Below are positions 1-8,635 of a DNA stretch of 64,000 nt, one piece after another (position 1 is the stretch's first letter; each line of letters starts with the position of its first letter). The stretch is taken from the NCBI RefSeq assembly GCF_003315415.1, contig NZ_QNSB01000001.1, positions 124,001-188,000 on the forward strand. Direction: 5' to 3'. Under the pieces are notes generated by a model, which saw only the letters and a program-made list of their open reading frames with translations, was not told the DNA's origin and did no database searches. Source of the DNA: Brevibacterium sanguinis (GTDB taxonomy: Bacteria > Actinomycetota > Actinomycetes > Actinomycetales > Brevibacteriaceae). The translations under genes were made by a program, and so were the position numbers.

Positions 1-804
1 GGCGATCGACGCGAAGACGATCCGCGTCGACCCTCCCTCGGCGCTGGGGTCGCCGGGGCGCTCGAGCCACCCGGTGCTCGTGAGGATGTCGCCCACGCGC
101 TCATCGAGGTTCCGCAGCGAGTAGCCGTCGGCCGCGGTGTTGCCGAGGTCGACGAGGGTCAGCGCCCCCGATGCGGAGGACTCGGCGACCCGCTGTCCGA
201 GGTCGTCGCCGATCGGCGCCCAGGCCCCGGTCAGCCTGCCCTCCGGGTCGGCGGCCCCGATCGCGGCGCCGGGCCCGAAGGCGCGAACGGTCGGAACCGC
301 CTCGGCGAGGGCGCCGAGGGTGGCGTCGTAGTTGTCACCGCTGGCCACCTGCCGGTAGACGTCCCAGTCGGCGACCCAGCCGTCGAGCGGGGGCAGCGGC
401 TCCCGGCACTGCGGCCGCTGCTCGTCGGCGGCCCGGCGGCCGGAGCCGAGCGCGAGCCACCCGTCGACCGGACAGCTCGTCGCGCGCACGCTGCGCGGGG
501 TCATGGTGCCGATCGAGGAGATCTGCATGAGCGACCACAGGTTCGGCGTCGTCCGCGGGTCGAGGTCCTCGAACGTGAACCCGGAGACCCCGATGACGAT
601 CGGCGCTCCTGTCTCCGCGGCGCTCCCGGAGGACTCCTCCGCCGAGGTGGGGGCCGGGGAGCCATCCGCCGAGGAAGGGGACTGGGCGAAGGCGGCGGGG
701 GGCAGTCCGAGGACGATGAGGGCGGCGACGACGAGCCCGATGAGGCCGCGGACGGTCGCGGGTCCCCTCCGTCCGGTGCTCCGGTTCTTGGCCGGCCGGA
801 TCAT
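1..804 (-). CDS. exported phosphatase-fold protein, C-terminus cut by the window edge
   Basis: The frame is open from ATG 804 to the left edge, so only the N-terminal ~268 residues are seen. It begins with a basic stretch and a hydrophobic signal-like segment (VRGLIGLVVAALIVLGLPPA), then a Pro/Ser/Glu-rich linker. The segment IVIGVSGFTFEDLDP, followed by TTPNLWSLM and GWLALGSGRRA, aligns with the same parts of the upstream gene product, so the two are tandem paralogues. The pattern resembles alkaline-phosphatase-fold proteins, but metal ligands could not be assigned. Its ATG overlaps the upstream stop as ATGA, implying translational coupling. Substrate is unknown. Confidence 0.75.
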   Translation of the reverse strand, partial: MIRPAKNRSTGRRGPATVRGLIGLVVAALIVLGLPPAAFAQSPSSADGSPAPTSAEESSGSAAETGAPIVIGVSGFTFEDLDPRTTPNLWSLMQISSIGTMTPRSVRATSCPVDGWLALGSGRRAADEQRPQCREPLPPLDGWVADWDVYRQVASGDNYDATLGALAEAVPTVRAFGPGAAIGAADPEGRLTGAWAPIGDDLGQRVAESSASGALTLVDLGNTAADGYSLRNLDERVGDILTSTGWLERPGDPSAEGGSTRIVFASIA

Positions 805-3137
805 GGACTGACCGCCGTGGCCCCCGGACCGGCATGGTCGGCACCTCGCCCGGTCGTCGCATCGTCCGGGGCGCGCCGCCCCGCGCCCAGGCCCTCGGCG
901 CTCAGCGCCAGCAGGAAGGGCAGGAGGACCATCGCACCCGTCGACGGGACGGCGATGCCGGAGTCGGTGAGGACGAGGCCGACGGCCAGCCCGGTGACGG
1001 CGGCGAGGAAGCCGAAGTGCACGTCCTCGTCCTCGAACACCTCCGGCAGCCGTCCGCGCCACGTCCCGGTGAACCGGACGAGGGAAGGGAAGCGCTGGAC
1101 GCGCGGGAAGTGGAGCAGGTACCTGAGGAAGAAGAGGATCGCGACGACGGCCAGGGGAGTGACGATCGCCAGGGCCGGATTGATCTGGATGATGTGGAGA
1201 TTGGCGGCGAGCTTCCTCCCGATCACCCGCAGCGCCTCACCGCTGACGAGCTGGTCGAAGAACGCCCCGAAGTGGGAGCGGGAGCCCGGCGGGCGCAGCC
1301 AGTCGAGGAACGCGATCCCGAGCAGCACCGCGAGTGAGGCGAGCCCGATGAGTGCGAGGCGCAGCAGGGAGAGCCGGATGCGGGCGACGAGGGCGAGGAG
1401 GACGAGGAGTCCGGCCAGGGTCGCGATCGTCCCCCCGAACTTCGCGCCCCAGGAGGGATTGCCCGAGACGAACACGGCGGCGGCGCCGGCGACGACGGGC
1501 ACGGTGATGGCCAGTCGGGCATGGCCGCCCGCGCGCAGTCGTGAGATCGCCAGTCCGAGGAACACGAACAGGCTGACGATGAGCACCGCGGCGCCCTGAT
1601 TGCCGAGACCGTAGAACCGGCCGCCGACGATCGGGTTGTAGCCCAGCAGCGAGTTCCCCTGCAGTCGTGAACCCGTGACGAGGTCGACGGCGATGACGAG
1701 CACGCTGGTCAGCGCGAGCGCGGCCACCCGCCCGCGCCACGTCCGTCCCCACGGCGGCAGGAGGCTGGCGCCGAGCATGAGCGCGCTGCCGACGGCCACG
1801 GAGATGCCCAGTCCCAGCTGGGGCAGGTCGAACCGGGCCCACGGGAACAGTCCGGCGAGGAATGCCCCCATCGGCACGCTCGCGGCGACCAGCGACATCC
1901 AGGCGAGGAGCACGTGGACCCGGGCCCCGCCTCGGCGGGTGACGACCGCCGCGGTGAGCAGCACCCCGCAGAGGACGAACAGGCAGTAGAACATGACGTC
2001 GAGGAGGAGGGAGAAGGTCGACAGGCTCTGGTGGATGGTCGCGGCCTTGCGCGCGTCGGTGACGAGGTCGGCGAGGCGGTCGGCGGGGTCCGCGTCCGAG
2101 GCCGTGACGTCGAAGCTGATCCCGCTGGGGGAGGGGACGTCCATGAGGTTGAGGATCCCCGGCGCCAGGTCGGTCAGCTGCAGGAGCGCGGGGGTGCGGG
2201 TCGTCGTCGAGGTCACGGTGCCCGGTTCGATCCCGGGCCCGGACATGACGAACCCGCGCAGCCGGGGCACCGCCGAGCTGTCGCCGAGCCCGGCGACGAC
2301 GATCGTCGGCTCGGCGCCTCCGCCGGACTGCGCCGAGGCGCTGCGGAGGTCGTCGAGGTGCTCCCCGAGCAGTCGGTCCGCGGCGGCGACCCTCACGCTG
2401 CGGTCGAAGTCGACGGGCACCGTGTAGGAGGTGTCGGGCAGCGGATCGGTCAGCCAGGTGTGGGAGCCGACCGAGCCGAGGTCGACGATGCCGAGCCGGC
2501 AGTCGCTGCCGGCGGCGTCGGTCGTCAGGTCGCGCACGACGCCCTCGGCGTCGGCGACCGCGTAGGCGGCGCCGGGGCCCTCGGCGGCGACGCACGCCTC
2601 GAGGCCCGGCGGCGGCGGCGCCTCCCCGACCGCGCGGGCGAGCATCCCGTAGTCGACGGCATAGCCGGAGCCGGCATTCGGAGCGGTGACGGACCCGAAG
2701 TCCTCCAGGGTCGCCTCGGCGCCGGTGAGAGCTTCGTCACCCGGGTCGATGAACGGCGGGCAGCTGGCCGGGGTCTCGGCGTCGCTCGGGCCTCCCGCGG
2801 TCGCCCGCGCGCCCGACCCCAGGGACAGCCACGCCGAGGCGGGGCAGGTGTTGGGTCCGATGGTGCGGACGTTGAGGTTGGCCGCGGCTCCGTCGGCGAC
2901 GAGCGAGTAGAGGTGCGGAGTCAGCTCCGGGTCGATGTCCTCCATGGTCAGGCCGGGTATCCCGAAGACGACGACCTTGCCGGGGGCGGCGGCGGGTTCG
3001 GGTTCGGCGTCCGCGGCGGCCGGGGCCGACCACGGGGCCGGGGCGCCGAGCGTCATCGCGACCAGTCCGAGAAGCAGTCCCAGCACCAGGATTCTGCGTG
3101 CGGGAAGGCGGGGGTCTCGGCTGGATGTCTGCGGCAC
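801..3137 (-). CDS. multi-spanning membrane protein with extracytoplasmic phosphatase-like domain
   Basis: 778 residues. A signal-like segment (LVLGLLLGLVAMTLG) leads into an exported domain of roughly residues 45-370 with the motif FGIPGLTMEDIDP and GSVGSHTW, similar to alkaline-phosphatase-fold hydrolases. The C-terminal half holds many hydrophobic spans (for example around FSLLLDVMFYCLFVLC, LGISVAVGSALMLG, IATLAGLLVLLALV). It starts at GTG 3137; a TACTAT hexamer 6 nt upstream suggests a leaderless mRNA. The downstream paralogue starts inside its stop codon. Role is unknown; a cell-envelope job is inferred from topology only. Confidence 0.75.
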   Translation of the reverse strand: MPQTSSRDPRLPARRILVLGLLLGLVAMTLGAPAPWSAPAAADAEPEPAAAPGKVVVFGIPGLTMEDIDPELTPHLYSLVADGAAANLNVRTIGPNTCPASAWLSLGSGARATAGGPSDAETPASCPPFIDPGDEALTGAEATLEDFGSVTAPNAGSGYAVDYGMLARAVGEAPPPPGLEACVAAEGPGAAYAVADAEGVVRDLTTDAAGSDCRLGIVDLGSVGSHTWLTDPLPDTSYTVPVDFDRSVRVAAADRLLGEHLDDLRSASAQSGGGAEPTIVVAGLGDSSAVPRLRGFVMSGPGIEPGTVTSTTTRTPALLQLTDLAPGILNLMDVPSPSGISFDVTASDADPADRLADLVTDARKAATIHQSLSTFSLLLDVMFYCLFVLCGVLLTAAVVTRRGGARVHVLLAWMSLVAASVPMGAFLAGLFPWARFDLPQLGLGISVAVGSALMLGASLLPPWGRTWRGRVAALALTSVLVIAVDLVTGSRLQGNSLLGYNPIVGGRFYGLGNQGAAVLIVSLFVFLGLAISRLRAGGHARLAITVPVVAGAAAVFVSGNPSWGAKFGGTIATLAGLLVLLALVARIRLSLLRLALIGLASLAVLLGIAFLDWLRPPGSRSHFGAFFDQLVSGEALRVIGRKLAANLHIIQINPALAIVTPLAVVAILFFLRYLLHFPRVQRFPSLVRFTGTWRGRLPEVFEDEDVHFGFLAAVTGLAVGLVLTDSGIAVPSTGAMVLLPFLLALSAEGLGAGRRAPDDATTGRGADHAGPGATAVSP

Positions 3138-3190
3138 ACGTCCATAGTATCGGGAGTGGAATCCGCCCGTTCTGGCACCGCGCTGGGCGT

Positions 3191-3220
3191 TTGCTCCGGG
3201 GCTCGGGCAGCGTGTATATT
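3191..3220 (+). promoter_or_regulatory. candidate promoter for rplM-rpsI
   Basis: TTGCTC at 3191-3196 and TATATT at 3215-3220 are separated by 18 bp, in an unusually A/T-rich patch of a GC-rich region. This leaves a leader of about 180 nt before rplM, long enough for a ribosomal-protein leader, although no known leader structure was recognised. The -35 match is weak, so the assignment is moderate. Confidence 0.4.
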
Positions 3221-3403
3221 TGATTGTCGTTGTGTGTGTTCGTCATGCTCCCTTGCATAGCCTCATGCGTTGCAGGCCCGTAGGTGAGGGGATCACGTGG
3301 ACGAACGTACTCGATTCAAGACAATCAGTGTCTCGGCTCATCAGACTCACGACCGGATGAGCCCGGCGGCGCTGCACCATGAGATACGAAAAGAAGGCTA
3401 CTT

Positions 3404-3847
3404 TTGCGTACGTACACACCCAAGCCCGGCGATGTCCAGCGCCAGTGGCACGTCATCGACGCCACTGATGTCGTGCTCGGTCGCCTCGCCGCCCAGGTCG
3501 CACGCCTGCTGCGCGGCAAGCACAAGGTGACTTTTGCACCCCACGTCGATTCCGGCGATTTCGTCATCATCATCAACGCCGACAAGGTCGCGTTGACCGG
3601 AGCGAAGCTCGAACAGAAGCGCGCCTACCACCACTCGGGCTACCCGGGTGGTCTGAAGAGCGTCAACTACGCCGAGCTGCTCGCCACGAACCCCGAGCGC
3701 GCAGTCGAGAAGGCTGTCGCCGGTATGGTCCCGAAGACTCGTCTCGGACGTGCCCAGATGCGGAAGCTCAAGGTGTACACGGGTGCCGAGCACCCGCACT
3801 CCGCCCAGAATCCGCAGCCGTACGAACTCAGCCAGGTAGCGCAGTAA
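3404..3847 (+). CDS. rplM: 50S ribosomal protein L13
   Basis: 147 residues, the usual length for bacterial L13, an early-assembling large-subunit protein. The N-terminus RTYTPKPGD, then [15 protein letters not shown], the central [23 protein letters not shown] and the later [10 protein letters not shown] are family signatures. The start is TTG at 3404, chosen because the conserved RTY begins there and AAGAAGG lies just upstream. rpsI follows after 34 nt, the standard L13-S9 operon. Confidence 0.98.
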   Translation: MRTYTPKPGDVQRQWHVIDATDVVLGRLAAQVARLLRGKHKVTFAPHVDSGDFVIIINADKVALTGAKLEQKRAYHHSGYPGGLKSVNYAELLATNPERAVEKAVAGMVPKTRLGRAQMRKLKVYTGAEHPHSAQNPQPYELSQVAQ

Positions 3848-3881
3848 GCGCGCTCAGGCTCTAGACCTACCGAGGAGAACC

Positions 3882-4385
3882 GTGGCTGAAACCGCCAACG
3901 CGCCAGAAGTCGAAGAACTGACCGAATACACCTCCGAGACCCCCGCATCCGCAGGACTGGGCGACCAGACCGCCGGCGGACGCGGACAGTCCCTGACCGC
4001 CCCCGGCAACGGAGTCGGCCGTCGCAAGCAGGCCATCGCTCGCGTGCGCCTCATCCCGGGCTCGGGTGAGTGGACCATCAACGGACGCACTCTCGAGGAG
4101 TACTTCCCGAACAAGCTCCACCAGCAGCTCGTCAACGAGCCGTTCCGCCTGCTCGACCTCGAAGGACGTTTCGACGTCGTCGTGCGCATCTCGGGTGGCG
4201 GGCCGTCCGGACAGGCCGGTGCCGTGCGTCTGGGCATCGCCCGTTCGCTCAACCAGATCGACGCCGAGTCGAACCGTCCCGAGCTGAAGAAGGCCGGATT
4301 CCTGCGTCGCGACGCCCGCGTCAAGGAACGCAAGAAGGCCGGTCTCAAGAAGGCCCGCAAGGCGCCTCAGTTCTCGAAGCGCTGA
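3882..4385 (+). CDS. rpsI: 30S ribosomal protein S9
   Basis: 167 residues including an acidic N-terminal extension of about 40 residues typical of actinobacterial S9. The core starts at [13 protein letters not shown] and ends in the invariant basic tail QFSKR, which reaches the P-site tRNA. GTG 3882 is preceded by CGAGGAGA as ribosome binding site. Second gene of the rplM operon, followed by a strong hairpin terminator. Confidence 0.98.
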   Translation: MAETANAPEVEELTEYTSETPASAGLGDQTAGGRGQSLTAPGNGVGRRKQAIARVRLIPGSGEWTINGRTLEEYFPNKLHQQLVNEPFRLLDLEGRFDVVVRISGGGPSGQAGAVRLGIARSLNQIDAESNRPELKKAGFLRRDARVKERKKAGLKKARKAPQFSKR

Positions 4386-4461
4386 TTCACGCTGCTTCGG
4401 CTGCGCATGGTCTGCAACGAGAAGCGCAGTCGGGCGGCAGTTCCGGCATGACGAACACGAC

Positions 4462-4494
4462 AATGCGGCCCCGAACCGGATTCGGGGCCGCATT
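4462..4494 (+). terminator. intrinsic terminator after rpsI
   Basis: A perfect 14-bp stem (4462-4475 with 4481-4494, AATGCGGCCCCGAA and its complement) encloses a 5-nt loop. It lies 76 nt past the rpsI stop and before the glmM promoter. The 3' flank is only weakly T-rich, as is common in actinobacteria. Confidence 0.85.
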
Positions 4495-4535
4495 CGTGCA
4501 TTCACGCTCCGCACCGCCTCGGCGAGGGAATGCAC

Positions 4536-4575
4536 TAGGATCAACGCATTGATTGCGGAAAGGACTCATCCATGA
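4536..4575 (+). promoter_or_regulatory. glmM promoter element with 8-codon upstream ORF
   Basis: TAGGAT at 4536-4541 is followed after 7 nt by a TTG at 4549. From there eight codons run to a TGA (4573-4575) that overlaps the glmM ATG as ATGA. The GGAAAGGACT ribosome binding site of glmM lies inside this short ORF. The spacing matches the leaderless starts elsewhere in the window, but the short ORF could be chance. Confidence 0.3.
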
Positions 4576-5924
4576 CACGGCTCTTCGGCACCGATGGGGT
4601 GCGAGGTCTCGCCAACCGCGACATCACCGCGAAACTGGCGCTCCAGCTCTCGGTCGCCGCCACCAGAATCCTGTCCCGGCAGTGGACCGGGGACAAGCGA
4701 CCGTTCGCCGTCGTCGGCCGCGACACCCGCGTGTCGGGCGAGTTCCTGTCCGCCGCGATCAGTGCGGGAATCGCCTCGGCGGGAGTCGACGTCCTCGACG
4801 CGGGCATGCTGCCCACGCCCGGCGTCGCCCGCGTCGTCAAGGACACGGGGGCGGCCTTCGGCGTCGTCATCTCCGCCTCGCACAACCCGATGCCCGACAA
4901 CGGCATCAAGTTCTTCGCCGCCGGCGGCACGAAGCTCGACGACGCGGTCGAGGACGAGATCCTCGAGATCCTCGACGCGGACTGGGACCGGCCCACCGGT
5001 GCGGACGTCGGCAGCATCTCCCGCTATCCGGCCGCCGCCGACGAGTACACCGAGCATCTGGTCCGGTCGATCGCCGGGGAGCCGCGCCGGCCCCTGTCCG
5101 GGCTCAAGGTCGTCGTCGACTGCGCCCACGGCGCGGCCTCCGTCGTCGGTCCCGCCGCCCTCCGGCAGGCCGGTGCCGAGGTCATCGTCACCGCCGCCGA
5201 GCCCAACGGCCTCAACATCAACGACGGCGTGGGCTCGACCCACCTCGAACCGCTCCAGCGTCTCGTCGTCGAGACCCAGTCGGACCTCGGCGTGGCCTTC
5301 GACGGCGATGCCGACCGCTGCCTGGCCGTCGACGCGCTCGGACGCGTGGTCAACGGCGACCAGCTCATGGGGATCCTCGCGATCGGGCTCAAGGAGCTCG
5401 GCGAGCTGAAGAACGACACCCTGGTCACGACGGTGATGTCGAACCTCGGTCTCAAGCTCGCGATGGACAAGTACTCGATCCGCACCGTGCAGACCGCCGT
5501 CGGCGACCGGTACGTGCTCGAGGGGATGCTCGCCGGCGGCTTCGTCCTCGGCGGAGAGCAGTCCGGGCACGTGCTCATGCTCGATCACGGAACCACCGGC
5601 GACGGCGTCCAGACCGCCCTGCACCTGATGAAGCGGATGGCGGACTCGAAGCGGACGCTCGCCGACCTCGCCGCGGAGATCCCGCAGCTGCCGCAGGCGC
5701 TCGTCAACGTCTCCGGCGTCGACAAGCACCGGGTCGACCATCCCACCGTCGCCGCCGAGGTCGACGCGGTCGAGACCGAGCTCGCCGGCACCGGGCGCGT
5801 CCTCCTGCGCGCCTCGGGCACCGAACCGCTCATCCGCGTCATGGTCGAGGCGGAGACGGAGGACGCCGCCCAGGCGCAGGCGGCTCGCCTGGCCCGGACG
5901 GTCAAGACCCACCTCGCCCTGTAG
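4572..5924 (+). CDS. glmM: phosphoglucosamine mutase
   Basis: 450 residues, full length. It interconverts glucosamine-6-phosphate and glucosamine-1-phosphate on the way to UDP-GlcNAc for peptidoglycan. The N-terminal LFGTDGVRG, the active-site loop SASHNP with phospho-serine at residue 103, the Mg-binding DGDADR at 244-249 and the C-terminal RASGTEPLIRVM phosphate loop are all present. ATG 4572 has GGAAAGGA upstream. The rplM-rpsI-glmM order is common in actinobacteria. The gene converges on phnE with about 10 bp between stops. Confidence 0.98.
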   Translation: MTRLFGTDGVRGLANRDITAKLALQLSVAATRILSRQWTGDKRPFAVVGRDTRVSGEFLSAAISAGIASAGVDVLDAGMLPTPGVARVVKDTGAAFGVVISASHNPMPDNGIKFFAAGGTKLDDAVEDEILEILDADWDRPTGADVGSISRYPAAADEYTEHLVRSIAGEPRRPLSGLKVVVDCAHGAASVVGPAALRQAGAEVIVTAAEPNGLNINDGVGSTHLEPLQRLVVETQSDLGVAFDGDADRCLAVDALGRVVNGDQLMGILAIGLKELGELKNDTLVTTVMSNLGLKLAMDKYSIRTVQTAVGDRYVLEGMLAGGFVLGGEQSGHVLMLDHGTTGDGVQTALHLMKRMADSKRTLADLAAEIPQLPQALVNVSGVDKHRVDHPTVAAEVDAVETELAGTGRVLLRASGTEPLIRVMVEAETEDAAQAQAARLARTVKTHLAL

Positions 5925-5934
5925 AGAGCCTCCC

Positions 5935-6786
5935 TCAGAGGGCGAGCTTCTTGCGCACCCCGGCCGAGAACAGGTCGACGGCGATGATGAGCACGAGCAC
6001 GATGAGGATGTGCGTGAGCATCGCGTCGAACTGGAACGACTTGATCGACTGGTTGATGAGCAGGCCGATCCCGCCGGCGCCGACGAGGCCGAGGACCAGG
6101 GACGAGCGCACGTTGACGTCGAAGCGGTAGAGGAGCAGACCGAAGAGCTGGGGGATGACCTGCGGGAAGGTCGCGTTCGCGACGATCTGCGTGCGGTTCG
6201 CCCCGGCGGTCCGCAGCGCCTCCGAGGGGCCCGGGTCGATCTCCTCGATCGCCTCGGACCACAGCTTGGCCATGACGCCGGTGTTGTGGACGATGAGCGC
6301 GAGGACGCCCGGGAAGGGGCCGAGGCCCACCGCGGTGACGAAGATCAGCGCGAACACGATGTCCGGGACCGCGCGGAGGAACGACAGGATCGCCCGCGAG
6401 ACCTGGTAGACGACCGGGTGCGGCGTCGTCGTCCGGGAGGCGAGGACCGCGAGGATCGCCGAGGTGGGGATCGACAGGGTGGTCCCGAGCAGTCCGATCC
6501 ACAGGGTGATCCCGGTCGCCTGGAGGCCGGGCAGCAGCGTCTCGGACCAGCTGAGGTCCGGCGGGAAGGCCTCGGACAGGAAGTTCATCATCCCCTCGCG
6601 GCCCTCGGCGAGGGTGACGAGGGAGAACTCCGTCTCCCGGATCGCCACGACGTGGAGGAGGACGATGACGACGACGGCCGTGCCCAGCTGCCAGCCGCCG
6701 AAGCGGCGGGTCGGGGGATCGAGGCGGGGGCGGCCGCTGTCGCTGGTGCGCATGCCGGACGTCGAGGGCTCTGCTGTCGTGCTCAT
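5935..6786 (-). CDS. phnE: phosphonate ABC transporter, permease
   Basis: 283 residues. Inner-membrane subunit that passes phosphonates through the PhnCDE importer. Several hydrophobic helices are visible (for example GTAVVVIVLLHVVAI, TGITLWIGLLGTTLS, LIVLVLIIAVDLF), and the region around SEALRTAGANRTQIVANATFP fits the EAA loop that contacts the ATPase. The ATG at 6786 overlaps the phnC stop as ATGA; longer upstream frames run inside phnC and were discarded. Last gene of the minus-strand phn operon. Confidence 0.92.
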   Translation of the reverse strand: MSTTAEPSTSGMRTSDSGRPRLDPPTRRFGGWQLGTAVVVIVLLHVVAIRETEFSLVTLAEGREGMMNFLSEAFPPDLSWSETLLPGLQATGITLWIGLLGTTLSIPTSAILAVLASRTTTPHPVVYQVSRAILSFLRAVPDIVFALIFVTAVGLGPFPGVLALIVHNTGVMAKLWSEAIEEIDPGPSEALRTAGANRTQIVANATFPQVIPQLFGLLLYRFDVNVRSSLVLGLVGAGGIGLLINQSIKSFQFDAMLTHILIVLVLIIAVDLFSAGVRKKLAL

Positions 6787-7607
6787 CGGGCGTCCTCCGC
6801 ATACAGTCGGCTGATCTGGTCCATCGAGATGTCGACGGTCGGGGAGTCGAGGACGATGCGTCCCGACTGGAGACCGATGACGTGGTCGGAGAACTCGCGT
6901 GCGAGGTCGGGCTGGTGGAGCACGGCGGCCACAGCCAGTCCCTCGTCGTGGGCGAGGCTGCGCAGCAGCTCCATCACCGAGCGCGCCGCCTGTGGGTCGA
7001 GCGCGGCGACGGGTTCGTCGGCGAGCAGCACCTTGGCGCCCTGGCACAGCGCCCTGGCCACGGCGACCCGCTGCTGCTGTCCGCCCGACAGTGTTCCGGC
7101 CCTCTGCGCGGCCCGGTCGGCCAGCCCGACGCGGTCGAGTGCCTCCATCGCCTGCCGGCGGATCGCCGCGGGGTAGAACCAGGGGTGGATCGAGCTCGCC
7201 AGGCTCATCCTCGCCAGAGCCCCGGTGCAGACGTTGTCGAGCACCGTGCGCCGGCCGACGAGGTGGATCTTCTGGAACACCATCGCCGGACCAGCGGCAC
7301 CCTCGGCGAACTCGATCGTTCCCCGCTGGTGCCCGGCGAGGTTCGCCACGGCCCGCAGGGTCGTCGACTTGCCGGAGCCGTTGGCGCCGAGGAAGGCGAG
7401 CAGCTGACCGGACCGGGCGGTGAAGCTCACGTCCTCGAGCACGGTGCGCTCACCGTAGGCCACGGCCAGCCCGCTGACCGTGAGCAGGGCCGGGCCCGCC
7501 TCGGCGGGAGCGGAGGAACCGGGAGCGGAGGGTCGGGGACCGGAGGATCCGAGGGAGGTGGTGGAGCGGGACGCCGCATGGGCGGCGATGGTCGCGGTCG
7601 TCGACAT
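6783..7607 (-). CDS. phnC: phosphonate ABC transporter, ATP-binding protein
   Basis: 274 residues. After about 40 Ser/Ala/Pro-rich residues the ATPase fold starts at LLTVSGLAVAYGERTVLEDV. Walker A is GANGSGKST, the ABC signature LSGGQQQR, and Walker B VLLADEPVAALD. ATG 7607 shares one base with the phnD stop (TGATG), so translation is coupled. It supplies energy to PhnE with PhnD as binding protein. PhnC fits the arrangement best among importer ATPases. Confidence 0.92.
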   Translation of the reverse strand: MSTTATIAAHAASRSTTSLGSSGPRPSAPGSSAPAEAGPALLTVSGLAVAYGERTVLEDVSFTARSGQLLAFLGANGSGKSTTLRAVANLAGHQRGTIEFAEGAAGPAMVFQKIHLVGRRTVLDNVCTGALARMSLASSIHPWFYPAAIRRQAMEALDRVGLADRAAQRAGTLSGGQQQRVAVARALCQGAKVLLADEPVAALDPQAARSVMELLRSLAHDEGLAVAAVLHQPDLAREFSDHVIGLQSGRIVLDSPTVDISMDQISRLYAEDAR

Positions 7608-8518
7608 CAGACGTCCTCCTCGGTGAGATTCATGGTCGTGGCCAGGTCGAACATCGGCTGGTAGTCGTCCTTGGTGACCTCGACCAGGGGTCCGGGAGGA
7701 GTGACGTCGAGGAACGCCGCGACCTTCTCGATGTCCTGCGTCGGCAGGTTGAGCAGGGCCTCCTTGACGGCCTTCTTGAACTCGGGATCGGCGTCCTCGG
7801 CGACGGTGATGGGGTCGTTGGGGATCGGCTCGGAGGTCCAGATCTGGCGGAACTGCTCGGGATCGAACGTGCCCTCGGCCTCGGCGGTGCCCTGGGTCTG
7901 CGAGTTGATCTGGGCGGCGTCGACGCTGCCGTTGGTCAGCGCGAGCAGGGCCTCGGGGTGCCCGCCGGCGTAGTTGAGGTTGAGGTCGTCCTCGGCGATG
8001 CCCGCCTCGGCGAGCGCCGATCTCGGCAGAACATCGCCCGAGGTGGAGCCGACGCTGCCGAGCGCGAGGTCCTTGCCGCGCAGATCCTCGAGCGTTTGGA
8101 TGGGCGAGTCCTTGGCGACCCAGATGCCGCCGGTGTAGGAGCTCAGCGCACCATCGGCGGTGCCGAAGGACACGAGGGGCTCGGCTCCCGCGCGCTCGGA
8201 GGCGAAGACGTAGCCCAGCGGCCCGAACTGCCCGAGGTCGAGCTTGCCGTTCTGCATCGCGAGCACCTCGGCCGAGTAGTCCTCGAGGACCTGGACCTTG
8301 ACGGGGCAGTCGAGGGACTTCGACAGGGACTCGGCGACGACCTGGTAGGCCGGCTCGAGCTTCTTCGGGTCCTCGAAGGGTTCGATGCCGAAGTTGATCT
8401 CCCCGTCGGGGCAGGTCGGCGAGGCGTTGGCGGCCTCGGTCGAGCAGCCGCTGAGGACGAGGGGGGCGGCAACGGCGGCCGCGGCGAGAGCGGAGAGGGT
8501 CAGACGTGAGCGTTTCAT
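7607..8518 (-). CDS. phnD: phosphonate ABC transporter, substrate-binding lipoprotein
   Basis: 303 residues. A lipoprotein signal ends at the lipobox LSGC with Cys25. The mature part fits the PhnD/SsuA2 periplasmic-binding family: INFGIEPFEDPKKLEPAYQ, then VLAMQNGKLDLGQFGPLGY and GKDLALGSVGSTSGD, the region expected to grip the phosphonate group. AAAGGATC is the ribosome binding site. First transporter gene, 117 nt downstream of the FAD oxidoreductase. The exact ligand cannot be read from sequence; an aminophosphonate is inferred from neighbours. Confidence 0.92.
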   Translation of the reverse strand: MKRSRLTLSALAAAAVAAPLVLSGCSTEAANASPTCPDGEINFGIEPFEDPKKLEPAYQVVAESLSKSLDCPVKVQVLEDYSAEVLAMQNGKLDLGQFGPLGYVFASERAGAEPLVSFGTADGALSSYTGGIWVAKDSPIQTLEDLRGKDLALGSVGSTSGDVLPRSALAEAGIAEDDLNLNYAGGHPEALLALTNGSVDAAQINSQTQGTAEAEGTFDPEQFRQIWTSEPIPNDPITVAEDADPEFKKAVKEALLNLPTQDIEKVAAFLDVTPPGPLVEVTKDDYQPMFDLATTMNLTEEDV

Positions 8519-8635
8519 GGTGATCCTTTGCGGAGGCGTTCGGTGGGGCGGATGCGGGACGGCTGTGGTGCGGGAGGGCGGCTGCCGGCCGCGGGTGCGC
8601 GATGGCGAATCCGCGGCTCGTGCGGCGCCGGGTTC

